From Bacillus sp. CHD6a (GTDB lineage Bacteria; Bacillota; Bacilli; Bacillales; Bacillaceae_I): 64,000 nucleotides of DNA. The stretch covers positions 186,001 through 250,000 of the forward strand of contig NZ_LBMD01000006.1 of the NCBI RefSeq assembly GCF_001293645.1. Direction: 5' to 3'. Position 1 is the first letter of the stretch. The number at the start of each line of letters is the position of its first letter. A model generated the notes under the pieces. It searched no databases, was not told where the DNA came from, and saw nothing but the letters and a program-made list of their open reading frames with translations. Position numbers and translations under genes: made by a program. Below are positions 37,485 through 47,116 of the stretch, piece by piece.

Positions 37485-38774
37485 ATGAGAAGTTATGAAA
37501 AGTCTAAAGAAGCTTTTATAGAAGCATCCAAACTGATGCCAGGCGGCGTGAACAGCCCAGTACGTGCCTTTAAATCAGTAGACATGGACCCAATCTTCAT
37601 GGAGCGAGGAAAAGGCTCTAAAATATACGACGTGGACGGTAACGAATACATAGATTATGTCCTTTCTTGGGGACCACTAATCCACGGCCACTCCAATGAC
37701 CGCGTTGTGGAAGCTATTAAAAAGGTAACAGAATCAGGAACAAGCTTTGGTGCTCCAACACTAATCGAGAACGATCTTGCTAAGCTTGTCATTGAAAGAG
37801 TACCATCCATCGAAGTAGTCCGTATGGTTAGCTCCGGAACTGAAGCTACGATGAGCGCACTTCGTTTAGCACGTGGATATACAGGACGCAACAAGATCAT
37901 CAAGTTTGAAGGCTGCTATCATGGCCATGGCGATTCCTTGTTGATTAAAGCAGGTTCTGGTGTCGCTACGCTTGGATTGCCAGACAGCCCGGGTGTACCA
38001 GAAGGTGTCGCGCAAAACACGATTACCGTGCCTTACAATGACTTGGAAAGCATCCGTTATGCATTCAAGGAATTCGGAGAAGATATCGCAGGTGTCATTG
38101 TAGAACCTGTAGCTGGAAACATGGGAGTGGTTCCGCCGCAACCAGGTTTCTTGGAAGGCTTGCGTGAGGTAACAACGGAATATGGCGCAGTATTAATCTT
38201 TGATGAAGTAATGACTGGTTTCCGAGTGGATTATCATTGCGCGCAAGGATATTACGGCGTAACACCTGACTTAACATGTCTTGGTAAAGTTATCGGCGGA
38301 GGGCTTCCTGTTGGCGCATACGGCGGTAAAAAAGAAATCATGGCACAGATTGCACCAAGCGGCCCGATCTATCAGGCTGGAACTTTGTCTGGTAACCCGC
38401 TTGCTATGACAGCTGGATATGAAACCTTGGCACAACTGACTCCTGAAACGTATAAAGCATTTGCCAAAAAAGCTGATCGTCTGGAAGAGGGAATTGTCGC
38501 TTTAGGTAAGAAATACGATGTGCCAGTATCGGTAAACCGTGCAGGTTCTATGATTGGTTTCTTCTTCAATAGTGAGGAAGTTGTGAACTATGATGTGGCG
38601 AAGTCTTCAGATTTAGGATATTTCGCAAAGTTTTTCCGTGAGATGGCAAACAATGGAGTATTCCTGCCACCATCCCAATTTGAAGGATTATTCTTATCCA
38701 CAGCTCATAGTGATGAGGATATTGAAAAAACATTAGAAGCGATTGAAAAATCGTTTGCTGCGATAAAAGGATAA
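37485..38774 (+). CDS. hemL: Glutamate-1-semialdehyde 2,1-aminomutase
   Basis: Moves the amino group of glutamate-1-semialdehyde to give 5-aminolevulinate; PLP enzyme. 429 residues. [10 protein letters not shown] at the N-terminus, [16 protein letters not shown] for phosphate binding, [10 protein letters not shown], and the PLP lysine in [17 protein letters not shown]. Last gene of the hem cluster and followed by a terminator. Confidence 0.98.
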   Translation: MRSYEKSKEAFIEASKLMPGGVNSPVRAFKSVDMDPIFMERGKGSKIYDVDGNEYIDYVLSWGPLIHGHSNDRVVEAIKKVTESGTSFGAPTLIENDLAKLVIERVPSIEVVRMVSSGTEATMSALRLARGYTGRNKIIKFEGCYHGHGDSLLIKAGSGVATLGLPDSPGVPEGVAQNTITVPYNDLESIRYAFKEFGEDIAGVIVEPVAGNMGVVPPQPGFLEGLREVTTEYGAVLIFDEVMTGFRVDYHCAQGYYGVTPDLTCLGKVIGGGLPVGAYGGKKEIMAQIAPSGPIYQAGTLSGNPLAMTAGYETLAQLTPETYKAFAKKADRLEEGIVALGKKYDVPVSVNRAGSMIGFFFNSEEVVNYDVAKSSDLGYFAKFFREMANNGVFLPPSQFEGLFLSTAHSDEDIEKTLEAIEKSFAAIKG

Positions 38775-38792
38775 TGAGATTTATTCTCTCTG

Positions 38793-38835
38793 CCCGTTCT
38801 TATGCATTGCTAAAATGCGTAAGGACGGGTTTTTG
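38793..38835 (+). terminator. Terminator of hemAXCDBL
   Basis: CCCGTTCTTATGCATT-GCTAA-AATGCGTAAGGACGGG followed by T5, 18 bases after the stop. Confidence 0.9.
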
Positions 38836-38864
38836 TGTTTTGTTTTTTTTGGGGGGAGGGTTGG

Positions 38865-38940
38865 TTGTGCATTTCCCAAGTGAGCTTCTACATTTCCCAG
38901 CATTACTTCTACCGTTCAAAAGAAACCTTCTACACTTAAC
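38865..38940 (-). repeat. 21-bp period array after hemL (TAGAAG family)
   Basis: TTCTAC occurs at 38886, 38907 and 38928, exactly 21 apart, with CATTTCCC in the preceding phrases. On the minus strand this reads GTAGAAGGTTTC, CGGTAGAAG, GGGAAATGTAGAAG, the same words as the array at 47117-47246. Confidence 0.75.
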
Positions 38941-39117
38941 CCAAAAACCACAAACAAAATCAAACCAACATACCACCAAGATCAAACAACCTAACATCAA
39001 ATCACATGCAAAAACATACAATCTACTAACCACCCCAAATTTCAAAGCCCCCTTCGCCAAACACCGTAAATCTCCTGCAAGGGTCTGACCCCCTTTTCAA
39101 ATTTTTCTTTCAACTAT
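38941..39117. other. A/C-rich intergenic stretch before spoVID
   Basis: About 170 bases rich in A and C with many CAAA/ACCA words; open in one frame but without ribosome site or recognisable protein. GGGTCTGACCCCC (about 39081-39093) is a short palindrome. Nothing else seen. Confidence 0.4.
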
Positions 39118-39145
39118 TCATATTCTCCCAAATTCCATCATACAT
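39118..39145 (+). promoter_or_regulatory. Candidate sigma-E promoter of spoVID-ysxE
   Basis: TCATATT (39118-39124), a 14-bp spacer and CATACAT (39139-39145), close to the sigma-E consensus KMATATT-N14/15-CATACANT. spoVID is mother-cell, sigma-E dependent in B. subtilis, so the match fits. Confidence 0.65.
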
Positions 39146-39193
39146 CTTTATTGATATAGTAAATTTTTGATAGGTGTGAAAGGAGGAACCCCT

Positions 39194-40453
39194 TTGTCTT
39201 CAGAACAGCAATCGTGCTTGCGGTTTTCAGTAGAGGAGTCTATATGGTTTCAAAAGGGACAGGAAGTATCTGAGCTCATCTCCATTGCGTTAGATCCTGA
39301 TATACAAATTTATGAGCAGGACCAATATGTTTCCATACGTGGAGCTTTATTATTAGCGGGGGAATATCATGTGAATGCGGAGGCGGACGATGAGGAGGAG
39401 TATCAACCTCAAGCCCGTGTTGTACAGGAAGTAGAGCAGCGAGAAGATGGTGTCTGCGTATTGAACCATCGCTTTCCGGTCGATATTACGATTCCAAAGA
39501 ACAGAATTCAAAGTTTAGACGATATTTATGTGGCGATAGAGTCATTCGACTACAGCGTGCCAACTAGAGGCTGCTTGCAATTGGATGCAGAGTTGTCCAT
39601 CTCTGGTATTTATGGCCATCAACAAAGTGCCCCGGCCTGGGAAGAGGATCAGGAAGAATCATTTGAATATGAAGTGGAACCAAATCGGGACCATGAAGAA
39701 TCATATGCTTCACAAAACCAATCACATCTATACGATCAAGAAACAGAGGAAGAAACAGATCAAGATACTGAACAAGAAACAGCTGATACACAAGAAGAAC
39801 AAGAAGAAGCGTTTGAATACGAGCCAATGTATCGAAGTGCAAACTCCGATAATGAATTTGAAGAAGATACCTACCAGTACTATACCGAGGATGATGAAGA
39901 CGAAGAAGAAGAAATCCTCAATCAAGATGAGATAGATAGAAATATGCAATACAACTACAATGAAGAAGGCGAATATGCCCCATTTGAAGTAGAGGCAAGA
40001 AAAACGCCTGCGGTAGAGGAAGAAGCGCCATATAATCCTGCTGACTTTATTTATCAAAATAAAGAAGAGGACGCGTATGCCCCGCTACATTCCTTACATG
40101 GAGGGAAACACTATCAGAACGAGGACGAAGCATCAAACGTTGTCTCCCTATTTGATAAAAGGAAGGGCCAACAGGCGGTTGCAGATCCGCATCAATATGA
40201 GGATTATTCCGAGGAACCAAGAGATGAGAACGATTTATCTCTGACCAAAATTTTTGCAGATGAAGGTGGAGAGGATTTCACCAAATTGAAAATATGCATC
40301 GTTCAGCAAGGAGAGTCAATGGACCATATTGCTGAACGATATGATGTCTCCATCCAGCAGTTGATCAGGGTCAATAGGCTTTCCACAGATGACCACATCA
40401 ACGAAGGGCAGTTGTTATATATTCCGGTAAAGGCTTCCTCTAAGAGTCAATAA
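39194..40453 (+). CDS. spoVID: Stage VI sporulation protein D (spore coat morphogenesis)
   Basis: Needed for the coat to encase the spore. I use TTG 39194, seven bases after AGGAGG, giving 419 residues starting MSSEQQSCLRFSVEESIWFQ. The N-terminal domain (about 1-120) is conserved; the middle (about 120-330) is very acidic (Glu/Asp/Gln runs) and low in complexity; a C-terminal LysM domain (QQGESMDHIAERYDVSIQQL and beyond) is near 370-415 and would bind SafA/cortex glycan. Co-transcribed with ysxE. Confidence 0.95.
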   Translation: MSSEQQSCLRFSVEESIWFQKGQEVSELISIALDPDIQIYEQDQYVSIRGALLLAGEYHVNAEADDEEEYQPQARVVQEVEQREDGVCVLNHRFPVDITIPKNRIQSLDDIYVAIESFDYSVPTRGCLQLDAELSISGIYGHQQSAPAWEEDQEESFEYEVEPNRDHEESYASQNQSHLYDQETEEETDQDTEQETADTQEEQEEAFEYEPMYRSANSDNEFEEDTYQYYTEDDEDEEEEILNQDEIDRNMQYNYNEEGEYAPFEVEARKTPAVEEEAPYNPADFIYQNKEEDAYAPLHSLHGGKHYQNEDEASNVVSLFDKRKGQQAVADPHQYEDYSEEPRDENDLSLTKIFADEGGEDFTKLKICIVQQGESMDHIAERYDVSIQQLIRVNRLSTDDHINEGQLLYIPVKASSKSQ

Positions 40454-40537
40454 CCGGCTTTAGAGGAAAGTGAGGAGGGGGTGACCTTTCTCACTTCTTT
40501 TTTACCTGTAAAATATCAGAGGAAGTGAGTTTTCGCG

Positions 40538-41578
40538 ATGCAGACAAATGAGCGAAGCGTAGAAGAGTTAGTGTATCAATATGGCATCGTACCTGAATAT
40601 ATCGAACAACACAGTGGGGTTTGGCGAGTTGCAACGAATAAAGGAGCATTTGCTCTTAAAAAGATAAGGAAAGAACAGGCATATCCATTATTCCGCAATA
40701 TTCATTCCCTTTTTCAGCGTGGAATTAAGACGGTTGTACCTATCTATCAAACAAGGCAAGGCTATTATTTTATTGAAAGTTATTCAGATGCATACTACTT
40801 GATGCCGTGGATTGAGGACAATGAGGAGCGAGAGCTGGATTTCAAGGACAGCTTGATGTTCAAAGAGCTAGCCAAACTTCATAGCATGACGGTTCAAGAA
40901 AAAGAGTATCCAGAAGAGGAGTTCACCGCATTTTACGACCGGCTTTCGGAGGAATGGACGAAAGAGCAAGAGGACTTAGAGAAATTTGTGGATGTATGTG
41001 AGAAAAAGCTGTATATGTCCCCTTTCGAGCTTCAAGTATGCACTTACGCCCATGAAGTATCACTTGCACAGAAGTTTTCCCTACAAAAACTGGAAAACTG
41101 GCAGGAGGCGGTAAAGGAAACAAAAAAACACCGTGTAGCCATCACACATGGAAGGGTATCATTTCACCACTTTGTAAAAGATACAGAGGGCAGGGGCTAT
41201 TTTATTAGCTGGGAACGAGCAAAGCAAGCCGCACCTGCAAACGACCTTATCTCTTTTTATCAACGATATTTGAGAACATATCCACTTTTTTGTGATGACT
41301 GTATTGACTGGTTCTATGAATATCAAAAGGGATTCAGCTTGCAAGAATATGAAAAAGATCTTACGCTAAGTTACCTTTCGCATCCTGCGTCATTTATGCA
41401 GGCAATAACGCAGTTTCAACAGCCCCCGAACCCAAACCAAAGAAGAGCACACTCTGAGCGAGAGTTAGTGAAAAAAATTCAGGGAAGCTATTGGCTGACC
41501 AAAAACATTGAGTATGTAGCAGGCAGAATCAATCAGATTGAAGAGCAAAACAAAAACAAAGAGGCCCAAACCAGTTAA
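40538..41578 (+). CDS. ysxE: YsxE, CotS-family spore coat kinase-like protein
   Basis: 346 residues related to CotS/YutH, a bacterial-coat branch of the aminoglycoside/choline kinase fold. The nucleotide-binding lobe is at GVWRVATNKGAFALKKI, and the catalytic-loop equivalent is VAITHGRVSFHHFVKD, where the usual HGD is HGR, so activity is doubtful. Pairs with spoVID as in B. subtilis, where YsxE is a coat protein. The stop lies inside the terminator stem. Confidence 0.92.
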   Translation: MQTNERSVEELVYQYGIVPEYIEQHSGVWRVATNKGAFALKKIRKEQAYPLFRNIHSLFQRGIKTVVPIYQTRQGYYFIESYSDAYYLMPWIEDNEERELDFKDSLMFKELAKLHSMTVQEKEYPEEEFTAFYDRLSEEWTKEQEDLEKFVDVCEKKLYMSPFELQVCTYAHEVSLAQKFSLQKLENWQEAVKETKKHRVAITHGRVSFHHFVKDTEGRGYFISWERAKQAAPANDLISFYQRYLRTYPLFCDDCIDWFYEYQKGFSLQEYEKDLTLSYLSHPASFMQAITQFQQPPNPNQRRAHSERELVKKIQGSYWLTKNIEYVAGRINQIEEQNKNKEAQTS

Positions 41579-41597
41579 GCTGGATGGGCCTTTTTAT
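41562..41597 (+). terminator. Terminator of spoVID-ysxE
   Basis: AGGCCCA-AACCAG-TTAAG-CTGGA-TGGGCCTTTTTATT; the ysxE stop codon is in its loop. Confidence 0.9.
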
Positions 41598-41630
41598 TGA
41601 AAAATAGTTTTATTAAAAATGCAGTAACCA

Positions 41631-41981
41631 TGTTGATTGTAGTGGAAGGCGCGTAGACTCCTACGGGAGGAAGGGAGATGGGAGACCCCGCAACGAAGTG
41701 AGGCCAATGAAAAACTGATAAAATAAAGTTTTTTATTTATTCCTAGCTGTTGATTGGAGCAAAAGGCGAAGACTCCTGAGGGAGATAGCGCTAGGTGGAG
41801 ACCCCGCAGGCGTAGCCGAGGAGGCTCCAGCAGCGCCCCTAGGAAAGCGAAGCCATTTGCAGAAATCAACAGCGCTGTTTATAAAAATACTAAAATCAAG
41901 ACTTTTTCAGTGGCCTCAACAAAGTGAGGAGGCTCCCGGACCGCCCGTGGAAAGCGGAGCGCCTGGAACGAAAATCAACAG
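41631..41981 (+). repeat. Dispersed repeat split by a nested 214-bp element
   Basis: Left half 41631-41703 (TGTTGATTGTAGTGGAAGGC ... CCGCAACGAAGTGAGG) and right half 41917-41981 (CAACAAAGTGAGGAGGCTCC ... GAAAATCAACAG) make one copy. CAAC(G/A)AAGTGAGG is present at both junctions (41691-41703 and 41917-41929). The inserted element runs from GGCCAATGAAAAACTGAT (41702) to CTTTTTCAGTGGCC (41915), inverted ends, and contains a complete repeat copy. Confidence 0.82.
41745..41880 (+). repeat. Dispersed intergenic repeat, best full-length copy (nested)
   Basis: The clearest example of the family: AGCTGTTGATTGGAGCAAAA left, GCAGAAATCAACAGCGC right, with GAAGACTCCTGAGGGAGATA, GCGCTAGGTGGAGACCCCGC, GTAGCCGAGGAGGCTC and CCCCTAGGAAAGCGAAGCC inside. 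GCGCTAGG and CCTAGG, GACTCC and GGAGG could form internal stems. Confidence 0.9.
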
Positions 41982-42020
41982 GTAAGTGTAAAAAATATAT
42001 AATACTAGGGTACTAATAAA

Positions 42021-43325
42021 TTACCTGTTCACAGCCTTTTGCAGTAGCGCATCAGTCAACACCGACAAGTTGATTGTCGATTGATTGATTTCTTTAAAAG
42101 AATTAACAATGATGTCTAGGTCAGCTTTATTTTTGTTGAAACGGTCCAGATAGTTATCCATCTCCATTTTGACGGTTACAATACCGCCCTTCACTTGGAC
42201 GATATTCTGCTGAGATTGCTCGGTCACTTTGTGCATAGAGGTCATCATGCTCGTCACATTGGTGATTTGCTGATCACTTTTATCAATAAGTACTTTGATC
42301 TTGCTGCTAAGTTCCTTCGAGTTTTCGGCAAGTTTGCGTACCTCACTGGCAACTACCGCGAATCCACGGCCTTCATCACCGGCACGTGCTGCTTCAATGG
42401 AAGCGTTTAGGGCCAATAAATTGGTTTGATCTGCGATATTATCGATTCCTTGTGTCATCGTGATAATTTCTTCTGATACAGATTTCAATGTGTGCATCTC
42501 TTCAAGTGATTGACTGACTTCCTTCATGACTTCTTCAAAATTCCCTACCATTTTCTCCATCTGCATCTCATTGTCATTCGTTAAATGCAACAAGTTTTGG
42601 CTGCTTTTTTGTGTGAGGTCGGTGTCCTTCAAGACTTCTTCTGCTTTTAAGGTGACAGTTTGAATCGTCTCTTCCGTTTCTGTCACGGTACCGGCAACTT
42701 CTTCACTAATTTTCGTAAGCTCAGCCTGCAATGTGCGGTTTGCTTCATTAGCTTGTTCAAGCAAGTCAATACGCACATGGATATACTCTTCCACGACAAG
42801 CTGTGAGTCCAAGTTTATTATATGTGTCAACCCAGTTAACGTAGTGACCAGGTCCTTTGGATTGTCCTGAAGTAACTCCACCACTTTCGGAAGAAGAAGG
42901 GTCTGCATGGCGGAATAGGTAGCCAAAAACCATGTGACAGGCAGATGAACCCCGTTGTGTGTTTGTCCGATTCTTTTTCGCATTTTATAGAATTCTTCAT
43001 CAAGTTTTCCGCTTAACAAACTTTGAAAATAGAGAACAAATACTGCCTTCAGTCTTTCCTTACTTGAGTTGGTTGTGGCAACCTGGTTCATCGGAGGTTG
43101 TTTATATAAATGTTCAAGTACTTTTTCGAGTACTTCATCTAGCAGTTCAAATAGGATTGGTTTCGCATTTTGTAAAGCTTGCAGATGTTCCTTTGTAAAT
43201 CCCATATAATAAAGACGGCTTGCTAAATCCTCGTCCTTTGAATGGCCGACAACATCTTGTCTTTGAGGAAACTGCATCTCAGCAGTGTAAAGAACTTTTT
43301 TAGGTTTTTGCATAAATGAAATCAT
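42021..43325 (-). CDS. hemAT: Heme-based aerotactic transducer (HemAT-like globin-coupled sensor)
   Basis: 434 residues with no membrane helices. The N-terminal 190 residues are a sensor globin; the proximal heme histidine is probably in [19 protein letters not shown] near residue 124. The C-terminal half is a methyl-accepting chemotaxis domain with the hairpin tip [20 protein letters not shown]. It should bind oxygen and signal to CheA. ATG 43325 follows AAAAGGAGACGTCC. Monocistronic on the minus strand; the symbol is by family resemblance. Confidence 0.92.
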   Translation of the reverse strand: MISFMQKPKKVLYTAEMQFPQRQDVVGHSKDEDLASRLYYMGFTKEHLQALQNAKPILFELLDEVLEKVLEHLYKQPPMNQVATTNSSKERLKAVFVLYFQSLLSGKLDEEFYKMRKRIGQTHNGVHLPVTWFLATYSAMQTLLLPKVVELLQDNPKDLVTTLTGLTHIINLDSQLVVEEYIHVRIDLLEQANEANRTLQAELTKISEEVAGTVTETEETIQTVTLKAEEVLKDTDLTQKSSQNLLHLTNDNEMQMEKMVGNFEEVMKEVSQSLEEMHTLKSVSEEIITMTQGIDNIADQTNLLALNASIEAARAGDEGRGFAVVASEVRKLAENSKELSSKIKVLIDKSDQQITNVTSMMTSMHKVTEQSQQNIVQVKGGIVTVKMEMDNYLDRFNKNKADLDIIVNSFKEINQSTINLSVLTDALLQKAVNR

Positions 43326-43433
43326 GGACGTCTCCTTTTAATGTCGAAATTGGTAGAAAATTCTTGGGTTTATGTAGTATTATGGATGATTTTTAGGAAA
43401 TAAGCTATAGGCAATGTGTCGAAAAAACAAATA

Positions 43434-43467
43434 AAAACTGCCTCAAACGGTATTGAGGCAGTTTTAC
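43434..43467 (-). terminator. Terminator of the 62-aa membrane protein gene
   Basis: AAAACTGCCTCAA-ACGG-TATTGAGGCAGTTTT, symmetrical and followed on the minus strand by TTTATTTGTTTTTTC. Confidence 0.88.
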
Positions 43468-43474
43468 ATGTGGC

Positions 43475-43663
43475 CTAGATCCATTCCAAATGAAAGCAAA
43501 TGGCAACCACGATGCAGATCGCAAGTATGAGAACGTCAAAGGTTGTGGGAAGAAAGATGGTACGTATACCTTGAAAGACACAGATAGGTATTATGAATTG
43601 TGCGCATACCCCTCGAACCTGTCTCAACCATGGCGGCAAGGAATAAGGGTTATATTTTCGCAT
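43475..43663 (-). CDS. Small conserved-looking membrane protein, 62 aa
   Basis: ATG at 43663 on the minus strand is preceded by AAGGAGGTACCAT, a near-ideal ribosome site, and the gene is closed by a strong terminator, so it is real. The protein MRKYNPYSLPPWLRQVRGVC starts basic and continues into two hydrophobic segments (QFIIPICVFQGIRTIF and FDVLILAICIVVAICFHL). Function unknown. The longer 72-codon reading from 43693 lacks a ribosome site. Confidence 0.75.
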   Translation of the reverse strand: MRKYNPYSLPPWLRQVRGVCAQFIIPICVFQGIRTIFLPTTFDVLILAICIVVAICFHLEWI

Positions 43664-43795
43664 ATGGTACCTCCTTAAGCACACTTTTCTCAATGTATAT
43701 ATACCTAAGATATGATTTGGTGCGAAAAATAGTGCCCAGTTCGGAACAAATATTTCTTTTTGTGCATAACTTAATAAAAAATTGGAGAAGCTTAT

Positions 43796-43824
43796 TGACT
43801 ATTAGCATATCCTTTATGTAACAT
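43796..43824 (+). promoter_or_regulatory. Sigma-A promoter of the valS T-box leader
   Basis: TTGACA (43796-43801), 17-bp spacer, TAACAT (43819-43824). Confidence 0.7.
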
Positions 43825-43843
43825 AGTAAGGTAATAAGATAAC

Positions 43844-44115
43844 GATTAAATACAGTGACAGGGAAGAGTACAATTGCAGACCCCTTTAGAGAGGGAAACC
43901 ATCAGCTGAAAGGTTTCTCAGGAACGTCGGATTGGAAGGTCGCCCTTGAGTAGTTTCAGCGAACGCACTGCGTCTAGTAGTTGAAACCGGTGGAGAGCCG
44001 TTAACAGGTTTGAGTGTACAGGGGATAGTCTATCTATTTATACCCTGTAAAAAAAGGTGGTACCGCGAAACTTAACTCCTTTCGTCCTTTTATATGGATG
44101 AAGGGAGTTTTTTAT
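43844..44115 (+). ncRNA. T-box leader of valS
   Basis: The T-box sequence AAGGTGGTACCGCG is at 44054-44067, followed by the terminator AACTCCTTTCGTCC ... GGATGAAGGGAGTT with a T-run. Upstream Stem I has GGGAAGAGTA at its base and CCCTTGAGTAG on its 3' side. A GTC valine codon at 43939-43941 lies where the specifier is expected. Uncharged tRNA-Val should promote read-through into valS. Confidence 0.92.
44074..44115 (+). terminator. T-box regulated terminator
   Basis: AACTCCTTTCGTCC-TTTTATAT-GGATGAAGGGAGTT followed by TTTTATTT. Confidence 0.9.
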
Positions 44116-44126
44116 TTGGTTCTGTT

Positions 44127-44262
44127 TACACCGCTGTTGATTTCCGCACCAGGCTTCGCTTTCCGCGGGGCGGTGCTTGAGCCTCCTCACTTCGTTGCGG
44201 GGTCTCAAGTCTACCGCTACCTCCCGCCGGAGTCTTCGCCTTGTGCTCCAATCACCAGCTAG
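44127..44262 (-). repeat. Dispersed intergenic repeat, reverse, between T-box and valS
   Basis: ACACCGCTGTTGATTTCCGC begins and GCTCCAATCACCAGCTAGG ends it; inside are GAGCCTCCTCACTTCGTTGC, GGGGTCTCAAGTCTACCGCT and CCGGAGTCTTCGCC. It follows the T-box terminator and precedes the valS ribosome site by about 45 bases. Confidence 0.9.
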
Positions 44263-44326
44263 GAATTAGCTTTTACATGATTTATACAGAACCATTTTCT
44301 AAAAGAGAACAGGAGGAGAAAAAAGG

Positions 44327-46975
44327 ATGGAAATGAATGAAGTAAACCTTCCGACAAAATACGATCCACAAACAATCGAAAAAAACCGTTATCAATACTG
44401 GTTGGACGGCCGCTTTTTTGAAGCGACAAACGACCAAGACAAAACACCATACACAATCGTTATCCCACCACCAAACGTAACGGGCCGCCTTCACCTAGGT
44501 CACGCATGGGACACCACCCTGCAAGACATCATCACACGCATGAAACGCATGCAAGGCTTTGACGTTCTATGGTTACCGGGAATGGACCACGCAGGAATTG
44601 CGACGCAAGCGAAAGTAGACGAGAAGCTGCGTAACCAAGGAATCAACCGTTATGACCTTGGTCGTGAAAAATTCATGGAAGAAGCATGGAAATGGAAAGA
44701 CGAATACGCGAAACATATTAGAGAACAATGGTCCAAGCTAGGACTTGGCCTTGATTACAGCCGCGAGCGGTTCACATTGGACGAAGGGCTTTCCAAAGCG
44801 GTTAACGAAGTGTTCGTAACGCTTTATAGAAAAGGACTTATCTACCGTGGGGAGTACATCATCAACTGGGATCCGGCTACGAAAACGGCTCTTTCTGATA
44901 TTGAGGTAATCCATCAAGATGTTCAAGGTGCCTTCTATCATATGAGATACCCTCTGACTGACGGTTCTGGTCACATTGAAATCGCAACTACCCGACCGGA
45001 AACAATGCTTGGAGATACAGCCGTTGCGGTTCATCCAGAAGACGAGCGCTACAAGCACTTGATCGGAAAAATGGTAACACTGCCTATCACTGGCCGTGAG
45101 ATTCCGATTGTTGCCGATGACTATGTGGACATGGAATTTGGTTCAGGTGCCGTGAAAATTACACCTGCACACGATCCGAATGACTTCGAAATCGGAAACC
45201 GTCATAATTTAGAGCGCATCCTTGTTATGAACGAAGACGGCAGTATGAACGAAAAAGCTGGCAAATACAATGGTATGGACCGTTTTGTATGCCGTAAGCA
45301 GCTTGTAAAAGACTTGCAAGAAAGTGGCGTTCTTTTCAAAATTGAAGAGCACATGCATTCCGTTGGTCACAGTGAGCGCAGTGGCGCGGTTGTTGAACCG
45401 TATCTTTCTACACAATGGTTTGTTAAAATGCAGCCTCTTTCGGACAAAGCGATTGACCTTCAATCTCAAGAAGATAAAGTTAATTTTGTACCAAACCGCT
45501 TTGAAAACACTTATATGCGTTGGATGGAAAACATCCGTGACTGGTGTATCTCCCGTCAGCTATGGTGGGGTCACCGCATTCCTGCTTGGTATCATAAAGA
45601 AACAGGTGAAATCCATGTTGACCATAACCCGCCTGAAGACATTGAAAATTGGGAGCAGGATACAGATGTACTTGATACATGGTTCAGTTCTGCACTATGG
45701 CCGTTCTCTACCATGGGCTGGCCGGAAACAGAATCTCTCGATTACCAACGTTACTATCCAACAAGTACCTTAGTAACTGGTTATGATATCATTTTCTTCT
45801 GGGTTTCCCGTATGATTTTCCAAGGACTAGAATTTACTGGCGAGCGCCCATTTAAAGATGTTCTCATCCACGGACTTGTTCGTGACGAGCAAGGGCGTAA
45901 GATGAGTAAATCCCTTGGTAACGGTGTCGATCCAATGGAAGTTATCGAAAAGTACGGAGCGGATTCTCTGCGTTACTTCCTATCAACAGGAAGCTCACCT
46001 GGTCAAGACCTACGCTTCAGTTATGAAAAAGTAGAATCGACTTGGAATTTTGCCAACAAAATTTGGAACGCATCCCGTTTTGCTTTGATGAACATGGGTG
46101 ACATGAAGTTTGAGGATATTGATTTGAGCGGAGAAAAGTCCGTTGCAGACAAGTGGATCCTGACTCGTTTAAATGAAACGATTGAAACAGTAACGAAGCT
46201 TGCTGAGAAATATGAGTTCGGTGAAGTAGGCCGTGCCCTTTACAACTTCATCTGGGATGACTTCTGTGACTGGTACATCGAAATGGCGAAAATTCCATTG
46301 TACGGCGAAAATGAAGCGGAGAAAAAGACAACACGCTCTATTTTAGCTTACGTATTGGATAACACTATGCGCCTGTTGCACCCGTTCATGCCATTCATCA
46401 CTGAGGAGATCTGGCAGCAGCTTCCTCACGAAGGAGAGTCTATCACGACTGCCAAATGGCCGGAAGTTCGCGATAGGTTAACGGACAAGGAAGCGGCAGC
46501 AGATATGCGTTTACTTGTAGACATCATCCGCAGTGTTCGTAACGTTCGAGCAGAAGTGAACACGCCAATGAGCAAGCAAGTTAAATTGCTTGTAAAAGCG
46601 AAGACTTCTGAGATTGCAGAGAAGCTTGAGGGCAACCGTTCTTACCTAGAGCGCTTCTGTAACCCAAGCGAGCTGTTGATTGGAACCGATGTTGCTTTAG
46701 ATGGCGGCGAAAAGGCGATGACAGCAGTGGTAACTGGTGCGGAATTAATTCTTCCTTTGCTTGGACTAATCAACATGGACGAGGAGATTGCCCGTCTGAA
46801 CAAGGAACTTGCGAAGCTTGATAAAGAAGTGGAGCGCGTGCAGAAGAAGCTTTCCAATCAAGGATTCATCGCGAAAGCACCTGCAAATGTTATCGAAGAA
46901 GAGAAAGCAAAAGAGAAAGATTATGTAGAAAAGCGTGATGCTGTTCAAGCTCGCATAGATGAGTTGAAGGGATAA
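44327..46975 (+). CDS. valS: Valyl-tRNA synthetase
   Basis: Charges tRNA-Val. 882 residues, a class I synthetase with the HIGH-like motif [14 protein letters not shown] near residue 45 and KMSKS in [14 protein letters not shown] near 525. The editing domain lies between them ([20 protein letters not shown]), and a C-terminal coiled coil (about 815-882) ends the protein. RBS CAGGAGGAG. Controlled by the T-box leader. Confidence 0.98.
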   Translation: MEMNEVNLPTKYDPQTIEKNRYQYWLDGRFFEATNDQDKTPYTIVIPPPNVTGRLHLGHAWDTTLQDIITRMKRMQGFDVLWLPGMDHAGIATQAKVDEKLRNQGINRYDLGREKFMEEAWKWKDEYAKHIREQWSKLGLGLDYSRERFTLDEGLSKAVNEVFVTLYRKGLIYRGEYIINWDPATKTALSDIEVIHQDVQGAFYHMRYPLTDGSGHIEIATTRPETMLGDTAVAVHPEDERYKHLIGKMVTLPITGREIPIVADDYVDMEFGSGAVKITPAHDPNDFEIGNRHNLERILVMNEDGSMNEKAGKYNGMDRFVCRKQLVKDLQESGVLFKIEEHMHSVGHSERSGAVVEPYLSTQWFVKMQPLSDKAIDLQSQEDKVNFVPNRFENTYMRWMENIRDWCISRQLWWGHRIPAWYHKETGEIHVDHNPPEDIENWEQDTDVLDTWFSSALWPFSTMGWPETESLDYQRYYPTSTLVTGYDIIFFWVSRMIFQGLEFTGERPFKDVLIHGLVRDEQGRKMSKSLGNGVDPMEVIEKYGADSLRYFLSTGSSPGQDLRFSYEKVESTWNFANKIWNASRFALMNMGDMKFEDIDLSGEKSVADKWILTRLNETIETVTKLAEKYEFGEVGRALYNFIWDDFCDWYIEMAKIPLYGENEAEKKTTRSILAYVLDNTMRLLHPFMPFITEEIWQQLPHEGESITTAKWPEVRDRLTDKEAAADMRLLVDIIRSVRNVRAEVNTPMSKQVKLLVKAKTSEIAEKLEGNRSYLERFCNPSELLIGTDVALDGGEKAMTAVVTGAELILPLLGLINMDEEIARLNKELAKLDKEVERVQKKLSNQGFIAKAPANVIEEEKAKEKDYVEKRDAVQARIDELKG

Positions 46976-47116
46976 GTGCTTTTTATGAGATAAATCCTGA
47001 GTGGGTGTCCTTTTAGGTGGGATATCTGCTTGGGATTTTTTTTGATTGGGGACGAGGGGGAGATGTCGATGGTGACAATGAGGTAAGCTGTGCCGATATG
47101 TTAACATGCTATGTGT

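Noticed and set aside
37252-37488. 78-codon ORF between hemB and hemL
   Set aside because: Entirely within the repeat and its insert.
38774-39088. 104-codon ORF after hemL
   Set aside because: It includes the hemL terminator and the 21-bp array, then low-complexity Lys/Thr/Asn codons; no ribosome site.
43600-43821. 73-codon plus-strand ORF
   Set aside because: It lies opposite the 62-aa minus-strand gene, which has a much better ribosome site and a terminator.
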